DNA of 64,000 bases. Source: Bacteroidia bacterium. Lineage in GTDB: Bacteria; Bacteroidota; Bacteroidia; J057. The stretch spans positions 62,001 through 126,000 of the forward strand of contig JALEFZ010000052.1 in NCBI GenBank assembly GCA_022760475.1, in the 5' to 3' direction. The notes under the pieces were generated by a model that worked only from the letters and a program-made list of their open reading frames with translations, ran no database searches and was not told where the DNA came from. The translations under genes and the position numbers were made by a program. Shown here in pieces: positions 19,423 to 27,268 of this stretch (the stretch's first letter is position 1; every line of letters begins with the position of its first letter).

Positions 19423-19443
19423 TCCTTTATGATATTCCATTCG

Positions 19444-19479
19444 ATCCCCTTCAGCCTGCCTGGAGGGGATTTCTTATTT
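19444..19479 (+). terminator. Intrinsic terminator of the fibre-T9SS operon
   Basis: ATCCCCTTCAG (19444-19454) pairs imperfectly with CTGGAGGGGAT (19460-19470), and TTCTTATTT follows. It lies 22 bp after the stop codon and overlaps the 3' end of the convergent SemiSWEET gene. Confidence 0.75.
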
Positions 19480-19722
19480 GTACCTGATCTTGAAATAAAG
19501 GATGATGGAAGAAAGGCTCAAGGTAACAATGTTTGCCAAGATGATCGGCCAGTCAACTTTCAGGATGCCATAAACCAGCCACATAAAGACTGAGCTTACC
19601 ACCAGAAGGTACATACTCAAAGACAAATCTTTGGCTGATCTGCTTTTCCAGGTCTTGACTACTTGAGGCAGAAAGGTAACTGTAGACAGGATGGCAGCGG
19701 TAAATCCGATGATTTCGATCAT
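19474..19722 (-). CDS. SemiSWEET sugar transporter
   Basis: An 82-residue membrane protein with three transmembrane helices (IIGFTAAILSTVTFLPQ, LLVVSSVFMWLVYGIL, ILANIVTLSLSSIILYF), the size of one SWEET/MtN3 triple-helix bundle. The PQ-loop motif TFLPQVVKTWKSRSAKDLS is intact, with the conserved tryptophan and proline. SemiSWEETs dimerise to carry small sugars across the inner membrane. Start chosen at the ATG at 19722 (MIEIIGF); the frame is open upstream to 19800, but those 26 residues are not like the family. Confidence 0.92.
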   Translation of the reverse strand: MIEIIGFTAAILSTVTFLPQVVKTWKSRSAKDLSLSMYLLVVSSVFMWLVYGILKVDWPIILANIVTLSLSSIILYFKIRYK

Positions 19723-19830
19723 AAGGCTAGGTGTATAGGTTTGATGGCGTAAATATGGATCGTTTTTTTCAATTAGGCTTAAACTGCCCATTAAATTCAC
19801 TATTTTTCCTTAACCTAAAAGTCCACAATT

Positions 19831-20586
19831 ATGAGCCACTACAAGACCATTGATGGGAAAAAGTACGAAGCAGAATTACTTGATCTTGCGGACTCCCTAA
19901 GTAAGGGAAGTGGAGATGGAAGGATTTCGGTGGAGGATGCCCAAAAACTCTTCGAAAGTGCCTCCGACGGGAAGGGATTTACCCTCATCGAACAAAGAAC
20001 CATTGCCTATATCAAGGAAAAATACTCATGGACACAGGCTGCCCTCCATTGGTTTGCTGATGCCCTAAAAGCTGAAATTCCCTCAGAAGATGAAGCGCTA
20101 GAAATGATCGGACAGCTTCTGAGCCGCTATGAGCTTGAGGGCATGAAGGTCCGAATAAAAGGAGATGAGGTTCGCGAACAAAGTAGTTTTGCAGGCAGCA
20201 TCCTTCAATTTGACTCTGCCCTGGAGAGTGCCATTCATGCCTTCTTGACTGAAGAACATTCAAGCAGCCCTAAGTCTGAAATCAAATTATTGACAAATAT
20301 ACGTCCCTTTCAGTTTGAGGATGAGGCAAGCTACCTGGAAGCAAGCCAACAGGCCCTTATTGCCAAAATGAATGAGGGTGCCAGCCTTTCCCTCATTGAA
20401 GTATATACACAGGAAATGAAACGGGAAAAAGAAAGGACAGAGGAAGTGTTGCATTATCCTGAGAATGGGGAAGCGGTAGAACAAAACTGGATCTTCAAAC
20501 TAAGGGTACCTGATATTAAGTCTACTTTCTGGGCCATTATTGATAGAAAAGGTCAAAATACGCCCATTGTTTATGGAGCATTTTGA
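19831..20586 (+). CDS. Hypothetical protein with an EF-hand-like segment
   Basis: A 251-residue soluble protein without a signal peptide. Residues 1-90 (MSHYKTIDGKKYEAELLDLA, then GDGRISVEDAQKLFES) contain an EF-hand-like acidic loop followed by a helix, and the segment TIAYIKEKYSWTQAALHWFADAL; I have seen this N-terminal type in several bacterial hypotheticals but cannot name the family. The rest is acidic and helical (SEDEALEMIGQLLSRYELEG) and ends in strands (WIFKLRVPDIKSTFWAIIDRKG). Calcium binding is possible but unproven. It is convergent with the lipoprotein gene to its right. Confidence 0.6.
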   Translation: MSHYKTIDGKKYEAELLDLADSLSKGSGDGRISVEDAQKLFESASDGKGFTLIEQRTIAYIKEKYSWTQAALHWFADALKAEIPSEDEALEMIGQLLSRYELEGMKVRIKGDEVREQSSFAGSILQFDSALESAIHAFLTEEHSSSPKSEIKLLTNIRPFQFEDEASYLEASQQALIAKMNEGASLSLIEVYTQEMKREKERTEEVLHYPENGEAVEQNWIFKLRVPDIKSTFWAIIDRKGQNTPIVYGAF

Positions 20587-20615
20587 CCTTTATGATATAA
20601 ATTTTGTTAGATTTT

Positions 20616-21548
20616 TTATCTCACGAAGACCTTCAAACCCCGCAATCCCATATCAACTACACCTTCTGATTTTTCAGCATCTTGAGCATCTAAGTCCCAC
20701 ATTCCATTAGCGTTTTTGTCAACCCATTCGAAGCTTTTGTTGATAGAAAAAGAAAATGTCAACTCAATGTCCTCTTCCTCCATGCCTGTAATGCTCACGG
20801 GTCCATCAAAACTTCCAGAGACCACGCAAGATCCCTGAGGGATTGGAAAATTCGGGAAAGGGTTCACGACCGTAGTCGCATTGGGTGGAGCCTGGCCACT
20901 GGAGACTTGATTGTAGGCTTCCAATTGACCTGTAAATTGTGTTTCAAATGCCCAAAAGCCCTGTAATTTCGCCTCATTCACAGGAAGTGTCTTCAAGCCA
21001 ACTTCCAGCTCATTGATGAAAGTATTATAGCCTACAAAGGCTGCCAGTGTGCCCGTCTGATTGGTAAGATCTCCCACGGAAGCTATGTTGTTGAGGTTAA
21101 ATTTCACATCAAATGACTGGTAGGAAACAGACACCCTTGCATGTTCATAGGTCCCTGGCTTTATATCTGCCAATGGTATCTCCACAAAGATTTCCTGATC
21201 CTCTACCAGGGTGGCTTTATCAAAGTCTATGGCGGTGGTAAAACCAAAGGGATTGGCATTGCTGGCAGGAACCTCCGCCCCTTGGAATACTTCTGCCCCA
21301 GCCTTGTAAGGCAGCAGTTGTGCAGGCACCAACTCAATGAAGTGGGCACTCATTTTGCGAAACTCAGGATTGAGTCCAGCATGGCCTGCTGGCATGACAG
21401 AGAGTTCTCCCAGGTTATCCAGGCGTTCCTGAGAAGAATCATAGGTAAAACGAATCCTCAGCTTGGCATCCGTAGGCGTAGGTTGGTTGTTGTCGCAACC
21501 AAAGGCAAACAACAGGCTAAGGAGAAGTGAAATCAGGTTGATTCTCAT
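20616..21548 (-). CDS. Lipoprotein of unknown function
   Basis: A 310-residue protein with a lipoprotein signal (LLLSLLFAFGC, lipidation at Cys18) followed by DNNQPTPTDAK. The mature part is rich in beta strands (LRIRFTYDSS, EIFVEIPLADI, ARVSVSYQSFDVKFNLNN, IELTFSFSINKSFEWVD) and carries a late acidic loop, DKNANGMWDLDAQDAE, resembling a calcium-binding loop. It may belong to the MbnP-like or related outer-membrane lipoprotein groups, but the diagnostic motifs are not clear. Probably anchored in the outer membrane. It is divergent from ftsK across a 364-bp gap. Confidence 0.6.
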   Translation of the reverse strand: MRINLISLLLSLLFAFGCDNNQPTPTDAKLRIRFTYDSSQERLDNLGELSVMPAGHAGLNPEFRKMSAHFIELVPAQLLPYKAGAEVFQGAEVPASNANPFGFTTAIDFDKATLVEDQEIFVEIPLADIKPGTYEHARVSVSYQSFDVKFNLNNIASVGDLTNQTGTLAAFVGYNTFINELEVGLKTLPVNEAKLQGFWAFETQFTGQLEAYNQVSSGQAPPNATTVVNPFPNFPIPQGSCVVSGSFDGPVSITGMEEEDIELTFSFSINKSFEWVDKNANGMWDLDAQDAEKSEGVVDMGLRGLKVFVR

Positions 21549-21912
21549 GAGTGGATGACTTTTATGTGATTAAGTGATAAAATAGATAAACTGAAAAACT
21601 AAATCTGTCAGGAACTTGCTTAAAAAAAGCCTTACTATACCCATTACACGGGATTTAGCCGATACCCTTAGTCCATCCATGATTTTTTCATCTATTCACA
21701 AATTTGTGGAAATATTCAGTTGTTCACATTCGTCGAATAGGCTAGATTTCGGTTGTTGGAATTCGAAGGTACGATGCGATTTTTAGGCGCCAGGATGGCT
21801 TTTTTCTAAAAATATTAACATCTCTGCCAACAATGGCGTAAATTTATTATCAATTAAAGGTTCTTGCTATACTTTATGGCATAGACTTACCTAATGAAAA
21901 TTTTTACCATCT
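21549..21912. other. Divergent intergenic region before ftsK
   Basis: No gene is visible in these 364 bp between the leftward lipoprotein gene and ftsK. It should contain both promoters. A weak -7-like element (TACTTTAT within TTGCTATACTTTATGG) lies about 40 bp before the ftsK GTG start, and a tiny GCCA-TGGC stem with a T-run is seen near 21790-21806. Neither is convincing alone. Confidence 0.4.
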
Positions 21913-24516
21913 GTGGCGAAAAATACCTCCAGACGTAGCAAAAAGAAATCCAAGCCCAAAGGCCCTATAACCGCCAGCATAGAATTCATCCAAAACATGG
22001 GCTCCCCCAAAAACCGGGAACAACGCCGGAAGATACTCGCATGGAGCCTTATCTTTTTCAGCATCATAGCCATTGTAGCCTGCATTTCTCACTACTTTAC
22101 AGGTTCTATAGATCAGTCTGCTGTAGAAGCAGGAACTGGCGAAAAAGCCATCGTAACCAATTGGCTGGGAAGATTGGGAGCATGGATGGCCTATCTGATC
22201 ATCAGTCGCGGCTTCGGGATCTTTGGATTTATCCCCCTACTCTATGGCCTCGCCTGGGGTTTTGTATTGCTGGAAGATGAGGAAGAATTCTACCAATACC
22301 TCATCAGGCTGTTCAAATATGTATTCTTCATAACCCTGTTTGGTTCCATTTTCCTCTCTTATGTAGGCCTGCTATCCCACGCCAATAGTTCCAACCTGGG
22401 TGGAGGCATAGGGGATGCCATTAACAATTACCTTTCTTCCAATATAGGCATGGTCGGGGTTGCCTTCCTGATTTTGTTTGTACTTATCCTGTTTGTTGTA
22501 TTGAATTTTAATGCAGAAATAAGGGCTTCAAGGCTGATTCAAAACGTCAAGAACACCCGCATTCCAGCCATCAAAGAGGCCATTAAATCCACCGGAAAAA
22601 GCAAGGTAGCCAAGAATATAAAAGCGACCAGTTCTGCCATTAAGAAAAAAGAAGAAGAAAAGCAGGAGTCTAATCCTGAGTCTCAACCCCCAGCCATTAT
22701 TCAAGCACAACCTGATCCGAACCCTCAATTAAACATTCAACCCAATCCACAAACGACCAAACCGGATCTAGGTGAGGAAATCAAATTTGAGGTCATTGAA
22801 TCAAAGACAAAACCAAAGAATAAACCCCAGAATAAAGAAGACCTTGAGCTAACCATTGTAGAAGCTGAAGAAGATAAGAGCATTGAAATCAAGGAATACG
22901 AACAACTAGGCACAGACAATGTCGGGAAAGTTGTCGGGTCTGATGTAGTAGAAAAAATTATACCTCAGGAGGATCAGGAGCTTGCGAATCCTGATGAAAT
23001 CTTTGAAGCAGAGGATTTTGATCCCAAACTGGAATTGAGCGATTATCAGATACCTCCTTTCGAATTGCTTGAGGATCATGGAGCAGGAAAGGACAGGGTG
23101 ATTTCTTATGAAGAATTAAAGGAAAATAAAAACAAGATCGTCAAGACCCTGGAAGACTATGGAATCAAGATTACGGATATCCAGGCAACCATCGGTCCTA
23201 CGGTGACCTTGTATGAGATTGTCCCAGCACCAGGTGTTAGAATCTCAAAAATCAAAAATCTCGAAGACGACATCGCACTGAGTTTGGCGGCGCTTGGAAT
23301 CAGGATCATTGCTCCTATCCCAGGCAAGGGTACCATTGGTATTGAGGTCCCCAACTCAAAAAGCGAAATAGTATCTCTCAGGTCTGTCCTGACGACAGAA
23401 AAGTTCTTCACGACCAAAGCCCACTTGCCGATTGCAATTGGAAGAACCATCGCCAATAAGGTATTCATCGCGGATTTGCATAAAATGCCTCACTTACTCA
23501 TTGCGGGTGCAACAGGACAGGGTAAGTCGGTGGGCTTGAATACCATCATAGCGTCTTTGCTTTATAAAAAGCACCCAGCGGAAGTAAAATTCATTCTCAT
23601 TGACCCCAAAAAGGTGGAGATGAGTCTTTATCAGACTTTGACCTATCACTTTTTGGCCATGTTGCCGGATCAGGAGGAGCCAATCATCACGGATGTCCGC
23701 GAGGCTGTCAATGTCTTGAAGAGTCTTTGTATAGAAATGGACAACCGTTATGACCTATTGAAAAAGGCCAGGGTTAGAAACATACAGGAATACAATGGCA
23801 AATTCACAGGACGTAAGTTGAGTCCTCGAAAGAGGCACCGCTTCCTTCCCTACATCGTGCTGATGATAGACGAGCTGGCCGATATGATGATGACCGCAGG
23901 GAAAGAAGTAGAGATGCCGATTGCAAGATTGGCTCAGTTGGCCCGTGCAGTAGGCATCCACCTGGTGGTTGCTACCCAGCGCCCATCTGTAAATGTGATC
24001 ACCGGCATCATCAAGGCAAACTTCCCAGCAAGGATGTCTTACCGAGTAACCTCAAAGGTCGACTCACGCACCATCCTCGATGCCAATGGAGCTGATCAGC
24101 TGATTGGTAGGGGGGACCTGCTTTTATCAACGGGGAGTGAGCTCATCCGAATCCAGAATGCCTTCATTGATACCCCCGAAGTAGAACGCATGGTCAACCA
24201 TATTTCGGATCAGCGGGGATTTGTGGAGCCTTATTATTTGCCTGAATTGCCCTCTGAAGATGGTGGTGGTTCTGATGATGACGAAGATTTTGAAAGGGAT
24301 AGCCGCTTTGACGAGGCTGCAAGGCTGATTGTCAAGTACCAGATAGGATCTGCGTCCTTAATTCAGCGCAAAATGAAGCTGGGATATAACAGAGCCGGAA
24401 GGATCATCGACCAACTCGAAAGAGCCAAAATTGTAGGCCCACATTCAGGAAGCAAAGCGAGAGATGTTTTGATCACCGACGAAGCAGAGTTGGAACGGTA
24501 TTTGAATAAGCTGTGA
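21913..24516 (+). CDS. ftsK: DNA translocase FtsK
   Basis: An 867-residue ATP-driven DNA pump of the division septum that clears and resolves chromosome ends with XerCD. Four transmembrane helices lie between residues 35 and 200 (SLIFFSIIAIVACI, FGIFGFIPLLYGLAWGFV, VFFITLFGSIFLSYV, VAFLILFVLILFVVL). A proline/glutamate-rich linker follows (about 225-380), then the motor with Walker A GATGQGKS (532-539), Walker B VLMIDELAD, and the winged-helix gamma domain at the C-terminus (ARLIVKYQIGSASLIQRKMKLGYNRAG) that reads KOPS-like sites. Start is the GTG at 21913; the nearby ATG at 21894 is out of frame. Two LolA-like genes follow, the first after 31 bp. Confidence 0.97.
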   Translation: MAKNTSRRSKKKSKPKGPITASIEFIQNMGSPKNREQRRKILAWSLIFFSIIAIVACISHYFTGSIDQSAVEAGTGEKAIVTNWLGRLGAWMAYLIISRGFGIFGFIPLLYGLAWGFVLLEDEEEFYQYLIRLFKYVFFITLFGSIFLSYVGLLSHANSSNLGGGIGDAINNYLSSNIGMVGVAFLILFVLILFVVLNFNAEIRASRLIQNVKNTRIPAIKEAIKSTGKSKVAKNIKATSSAIKKKEEEKQESNPESQPPAIIQAQPDPNPQLNIQPNPQTTKPDLGEEIKFEVIESKTKPKNKPQNKEDLELTIVEAEEDKSIEIKEYEQLGTDNVGKVVGSDVVEKIIPQEDQELANPDEIFEAEDFDPKLELSDYQIPPFELLEDHGAGKDRVISYEELKENKNKIVKTLEDYGIKITDIQATIGPTVTLYEIVPAPGVRISKIKNLEDDIALSLAALGIRIIAPIPGKGTIGIEVPNSKSEIVSLRSVLTTEKFFTTKAHLPIAIGRTIANKVFIADLHKMPHLLIAGATGQGKSVGLNTIIASLLYKKHPAEVKFILIDPKKVEMSLYQTLTYHFLAMLPDQEEPIITDVREAVNVLKSLCIEMDNRYDLLKKARVRNIQEYNGKFTGRKLSPRKRHRFLPYIVLMIDELADMMMTAGKEVEMPIARLAQLARAVGIHLVVATQRPSVNVITGIIKANFPARMSYRVTSKVDSRTILDANGADQLIGRGDLLLSTGSELIRIQNAFIDTPEVERMVNHISDQRGFVEPYYLPELPSEDGGGSDDDEDFERDSRFDEAARLIVKYQIGSASLIQRKMKLGYNRAGRIIDQLERAKIVGPHSGSKARDVLITDEAELERYLNKL

Positions 24517-24547
24517 AGCAATTTTTTATCACTTATTAGCTAAACAA

Positions 24548-25180
24548 ATGTCCAAGCTAAAATCAATCATCGCTTGTCTAGCCATTCTTTCTTCATCCCT
24601 GGTTGTTTCAGCCCAAAATCCCCAAGAAATTCTGGAAGAGTCCAAGAAAAAAGTGGAATCTGTACAGGACTTAAAGGGAAGGTTTACCTACTCACTTTCC
24701 AGCGCCAGTCTCCGTCCTGTTACTCGTAAGGGCTATATTTACTTCAAAGATGGTAAATATAGGGTGAACCTTGGAGACCTGAAATTGATCTCTGACAAAA
24801 AGACGCTATGGCAATGTCTGCCTGATGAAAACGAAGTTCTTGTACAAAGTGTTGAGGATTCGGATGGTCCCAATCCTCAGGAGATGTTTCAGATTTACCA
24901 GAATCAAGGAAGTACAAAGTTGATTGGTACAAAGACAGTAAATGGTATTTCTTGTCATCAATTGTATCTTTCTATGAATTCAAGCAACCTTGACTATAAT
25001 AAGGCGTATTTATGGATAGATAAGAAAACCAAACTACCTGTTAAAGTTTCTCTTATTGACCGCAAAAATACCACCACCACTTACGAACTTTTTGATTTAC
25101 AGACCGATAATGGTTTGCAGGAGAAGCTATTTAAATTCAACAAGGAAGATTGCCCAGGTTGCGATATTGTTGATTATTAA
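24548..25180 (+). CDS. LolA-like outer-membrane lipoprotein carrier (copy 1)
   Basis: A 210-residue periplasmic protein with a signal peptide ending VSAQ (residue 23). The mature sequence follows the LolA fold: helix with EILEESKKKVESVQDLKGRFTYSL, then curved-sheet strands (GYIYFKDGKYRVNLG, LISDKKTLWQCLPDENEVLV), and AYLWIDKKTKLPVKVSLIDRKN near the end. LolA shuttles lipoproteins from LolCDE to the outer membrane; Bacteroidota often have a lolA right after ftsK, as here. An unusual CPGC pair sits at the very C-terminus (EDCPGCDIVDY). A second, related copy follows. Confidence 0.85.
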   Translation: MSKLKSIIACLAILSSSLVVSAQNPQEILEESKKKVESVQDLKGRFTYSLSSASLRPVTRKGYIYFKDGKYRVNLGDLKLISDKKTLWQCLPDENEVLVQSVEDSDGPNPQEMFQIYQNQGSTKLIGTKTVNGISCHQLYLSMNSSNLDYNKAYLWIDKKTKLPVKVSLIDRKNTTTTYELFDLQTDNGLQEKLFKFNKEDCPGCDIVDY

Positions 25181-25274
25181 TTAGGATGACTGTTTACCAG
25201 TTTGGTCGTCTAAATTTTACAAAATTTGAACTAACACACCTTCATAGTGGTTGGTCCCTGGTAAACCTTTAATA

Positions 25275-25934
25275 ATGATGTACAAAAAACTAATAGCCCT
25301 CGTTTCAATTTTAGCATTTGGTTTGACCCTATCCTTCGCCCACGGTCCGGACGATAAGGCCAAGCGTATTCTCCTGGAATCGAAGAAGACATTCGAATCT
25401 CTCAAAGACTTTTCTGCCAATTTTACATATGCCATCCAAAATGCCAAGATGGACAGGAAGCCTCAACCTAGAAGGGGATTCTTTAAGTATGCCTTTGGTA
25501 TGTATACCATTGCCATGTCTGAGCAGGATATTTACTGCAACAAGGAAAAGGTATGGCTGGTCATCAAGGATCAGGATGCTCCTGAAGTAAGCATTATGAA
25601 CTACGATGAAAGGGAGAGTTTCAGCATTGATGGAATCTTTGATGTGTATCGCCACTCTGCCAAGGCTCAATATCAGGGTCAGGAAAAAGTGGGAACAGCG
25701 AATGCACATAGAATATTTATGGCAATCACTGAACCGGGTCTTGGATACAATCAAGCGACAGTTTGGGTAGACGTTAAAACCAATCTGCCCATAAAAGTTA
25801 AACTCAAAGACAGAAATCAGACGGAAACCATCTACGAATTTTCTAACTTTAAGAAAAATCAGGGTTTCACCAAAAAAGACTTTGAGTTTGATGTGGCATC
25901 CTTTAAAGGAGAAGTTTTCGACGAAACAGAATAA
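25275..25934 (+). CDS. LolA-like protein (copy 2)
   Basis: A 219-residue protein from the ATG at 25275 (a second ATG follows at once; an upstream TTG at 25251 is unlikely). The signal peptide ends LSFAHG (about residue 22). It keeps the same plan as copy 1: AKRILLESKKTFESLKDFSANFTYAIQ, RGFFKYAFGMYTIAMSEQDIY, KVWLVIKDQD, and ATVWVDVKTNLPIKVKLKDRNQTETIYEF. The two are clearly paralogues, probably from tandem duplication and divergence. It lacks the terminal CPGC of copy 1. Copy 2 could serve other lipoprotein or lipid cargo; this is inference. The next gene overlaps its 3' end. Confidence 0.82.
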   Translation: MMYKKLIALVSILAFGLTLSFAHGPDDKAKRILLESKKTFESLKDFSANFTYAIQNAKMDRKPQPRRGFFKYAFGMYTIAMSEQDIYCNKEKVWLVIKDQDAPEVSIMNYDERESFSIDGIFDVYRHSAKAQYQGQEKVGTANAHRIFMAITEPGLGYNQATVWVDVKTNLPIKVKLKDRNQTETIYEFSNFKKNQGFTKKDFEFDVASFKGEVFDETE

Positions 25935-26475
25935 TATATTCCTGGCTTTATTGATAGTCGGGATCATTTTGCAGGCCTGCCAAAAGCCTTCCGGTGAAGT
26001 ACCTTCCCGGGAGCTATTGGCAGGTTTTCGTTATTCTATACAACAGCGATTTCAGGAAGGCGATACCCTTCCCTACTCCTGGGAATCTCTTCAAAAAGTC
26101 TTTCCCAAAGATCTTGAAGGATTTGAGACTCAAAAATCCAATGGAGGGACATTTTCTCCAGGGCAGGATCGTTTTTCAGCCGTTAGTCAGTTTTTTACAG
26201 GAGAAGAGGGCAAATATGTGTTCATCAAACTTTCTGATTATGCAGCTGATAGCAGTGCATTTAATTTCTGGCTCAATAATCGACATCCACAGGCAAAACT
26301 GTGGCTTGGAGAATCGGAAACCATAATCATTGAAGATGAAAAGGAGGCACTGATCCATAGGACTTCTGCCATTCGGGGATCCAGGTTCCACATCCAGATG
26401 GCTACCAACCACCCTGATGGCAAAGCTTTGTTGGAAAAGATTTTAAATAAACTGAAATGGGATCATTTGCGCTAG
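25891..26475 (+). CDS. Lipoprotein of unknown function, overlapping the LolA-like gene
   Basis: The 194-residue frame starts at an ATG (25891) inside the end of the LolA-like gene, a 44-bp overlap. The N-terminus is basic and then hydrophobic (NIFLALLIVGIILQAC), giving a lipidation Cys at residue 30; the long n-region suggests the real start might be a rarer codon nearer the overlap end. The mature part (SWESLQKVFPKDLEGF, GKYVFIKLSDYAADSSAF, ETIIIEDEKEALIHRT) is not recognised. Coupling with the LolA-like gene upstream and the TrpF-like gene downstream (19-bp overlap) indicates one transcript. Confidence 0.65.
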   Translation: MWHPLKEKFSTKQNNIFLALLIVGIILQACQKPSGEVPSRELLAGFRYSIQQRFQEGDTLPYSWESLQKVFPKDLEGFETQKSNGGTFSPGQDRFSAVSQFFTGEEGKYVFIKLSDYAADSSAFNFWLNNRHPQAKLWLGESETIIIEDEKEALIHRTSAIRGSRFHIQMATNHPDGKALLEKILNKLKWDHLR

Positions 26476-27119
26476 ACAAACCCAGGGTTAAGATTTGTTG
26501 CATTTCAAGCCTTGAAGAGGCAATGATGGCTATAAAGGCAGGTGCTTCGGCCCTGGGACTGGTTGCAGAAATGCCCAGTGGACCTGGTGTCATTTCGGAT
26601 GAAATGATCCGTAAAATTGCCCTTCAAAGCCCTCCTGGGATTTCGACCTTTCTTCTTACTAGCAGGACTCGCGCAAAGGACATCATTGATCATCAAAAAG
26701 CAACAGCAGCCAATACCATTCAGATTGTTGATGAAGTGACTGAGGGAAGCCATGCAGAAATCAGAAATGCCCTTCCAGGAATTAAGGTAGTTCAGGTGCT
26801 ACATGTCATGGATGAAACCAGCATAGAGGACGCCATTAAGTTGGGCCGCTCAGTAGATGCCATCCTACTCGACTCAGGCAATCCAAACAAGGCAGTGAAA
26901 GAGCTTGGTGGAACCGGAAGAACCCACAATTGGGCGATAAGCAAGGAAATCGTTGCCAAGGCAAATGTACCTGTATTTCTAGCTGGAGGACTGAGACATT
27001 CAAATGTTCAGGAGGCCATCCAGACTGTGAGACCTTATGGGCTGGATCTCTGCAGCAGTGTTCGAACTGACGGAAAGCTGGATGTGGTTAAGTTGAAGGA
27101 GTTCTTTAGTAAAATCTAA
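26457..27119 (+). CDS. TrpF-like (phosphoribosylanthranilate isomerase-like) TIM barrel
   Basis: A 220-residue beta/alpha barrel. The start matches TrpF (RVKICCISSLEEAMMAIKAGASALGLV): Cys14 is the catalytic general base, but the KICG of typical TrpF reads KICC. The remaining signatures are present: GPGVIS, LLDSGN, GGTGRTHNW, and a phosphate-binding end of AGGLRHSNVQEAI and DLCSSVRTDG. TrpF performs the Amadori rearrangement in tryptophan synthesis. No other trp gene is nearby, and the gene is coupled to an envelope operon, so a different substrate is possible. Confidence 0.8.
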   Translation: MGSFALDKPRVKICCISSLEEAMMAIKAGASALGLVAEMPSGPGVISDEMIRKIALQSPPGISTFLLTSRTRAKDIIDHQKATAANTIQIVDEVTEGSHAEIRNALPGIKVVQVLHVMDETSIEDAIKLGRSVDAILLDSGNPNKAVKELGGTGRTHNWAISKEIVAKANVPVFLAGGLRHSNVQEAIQTVRPYGLDLCSSVRTDGKLDVVKLKEFFSKI

Positions 27120-27175
27120 GCTAAAATCAGAACTCCTTTATATCCAATCCCGGATAGAGTTTAACAGCCTCTTTG

Positions 27176-27197
27176 ACCCTTCTTTTTCAAGAAGGGT
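27176..27197. terminator. Stem-loop between convergent genes
   Basis: ACCCTTCTT (27176-27184) and AAGAAGGGT (27189-27197) form a perfect 9-bp stem with a TTTC loop between the TrpF-like gene and the leftward EutBC fusion. There is no clear T-tract on either side, so termination is only likely. Confidence 0.5.
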
Positions 27198-27268
27198 GGA
27201 TTCGAACAGCTCTTGATTCTACTTCAACACCTTTATTTCTATCATGTATTTTCCATTTACCCTCTGAT

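Noticed and set aside
25329..25967. Leftward 212-codon frame opposite the second LolA-like gene.
   Set aside because: Antisense shadow of a well-supported coding gene; no family or signal peptide.
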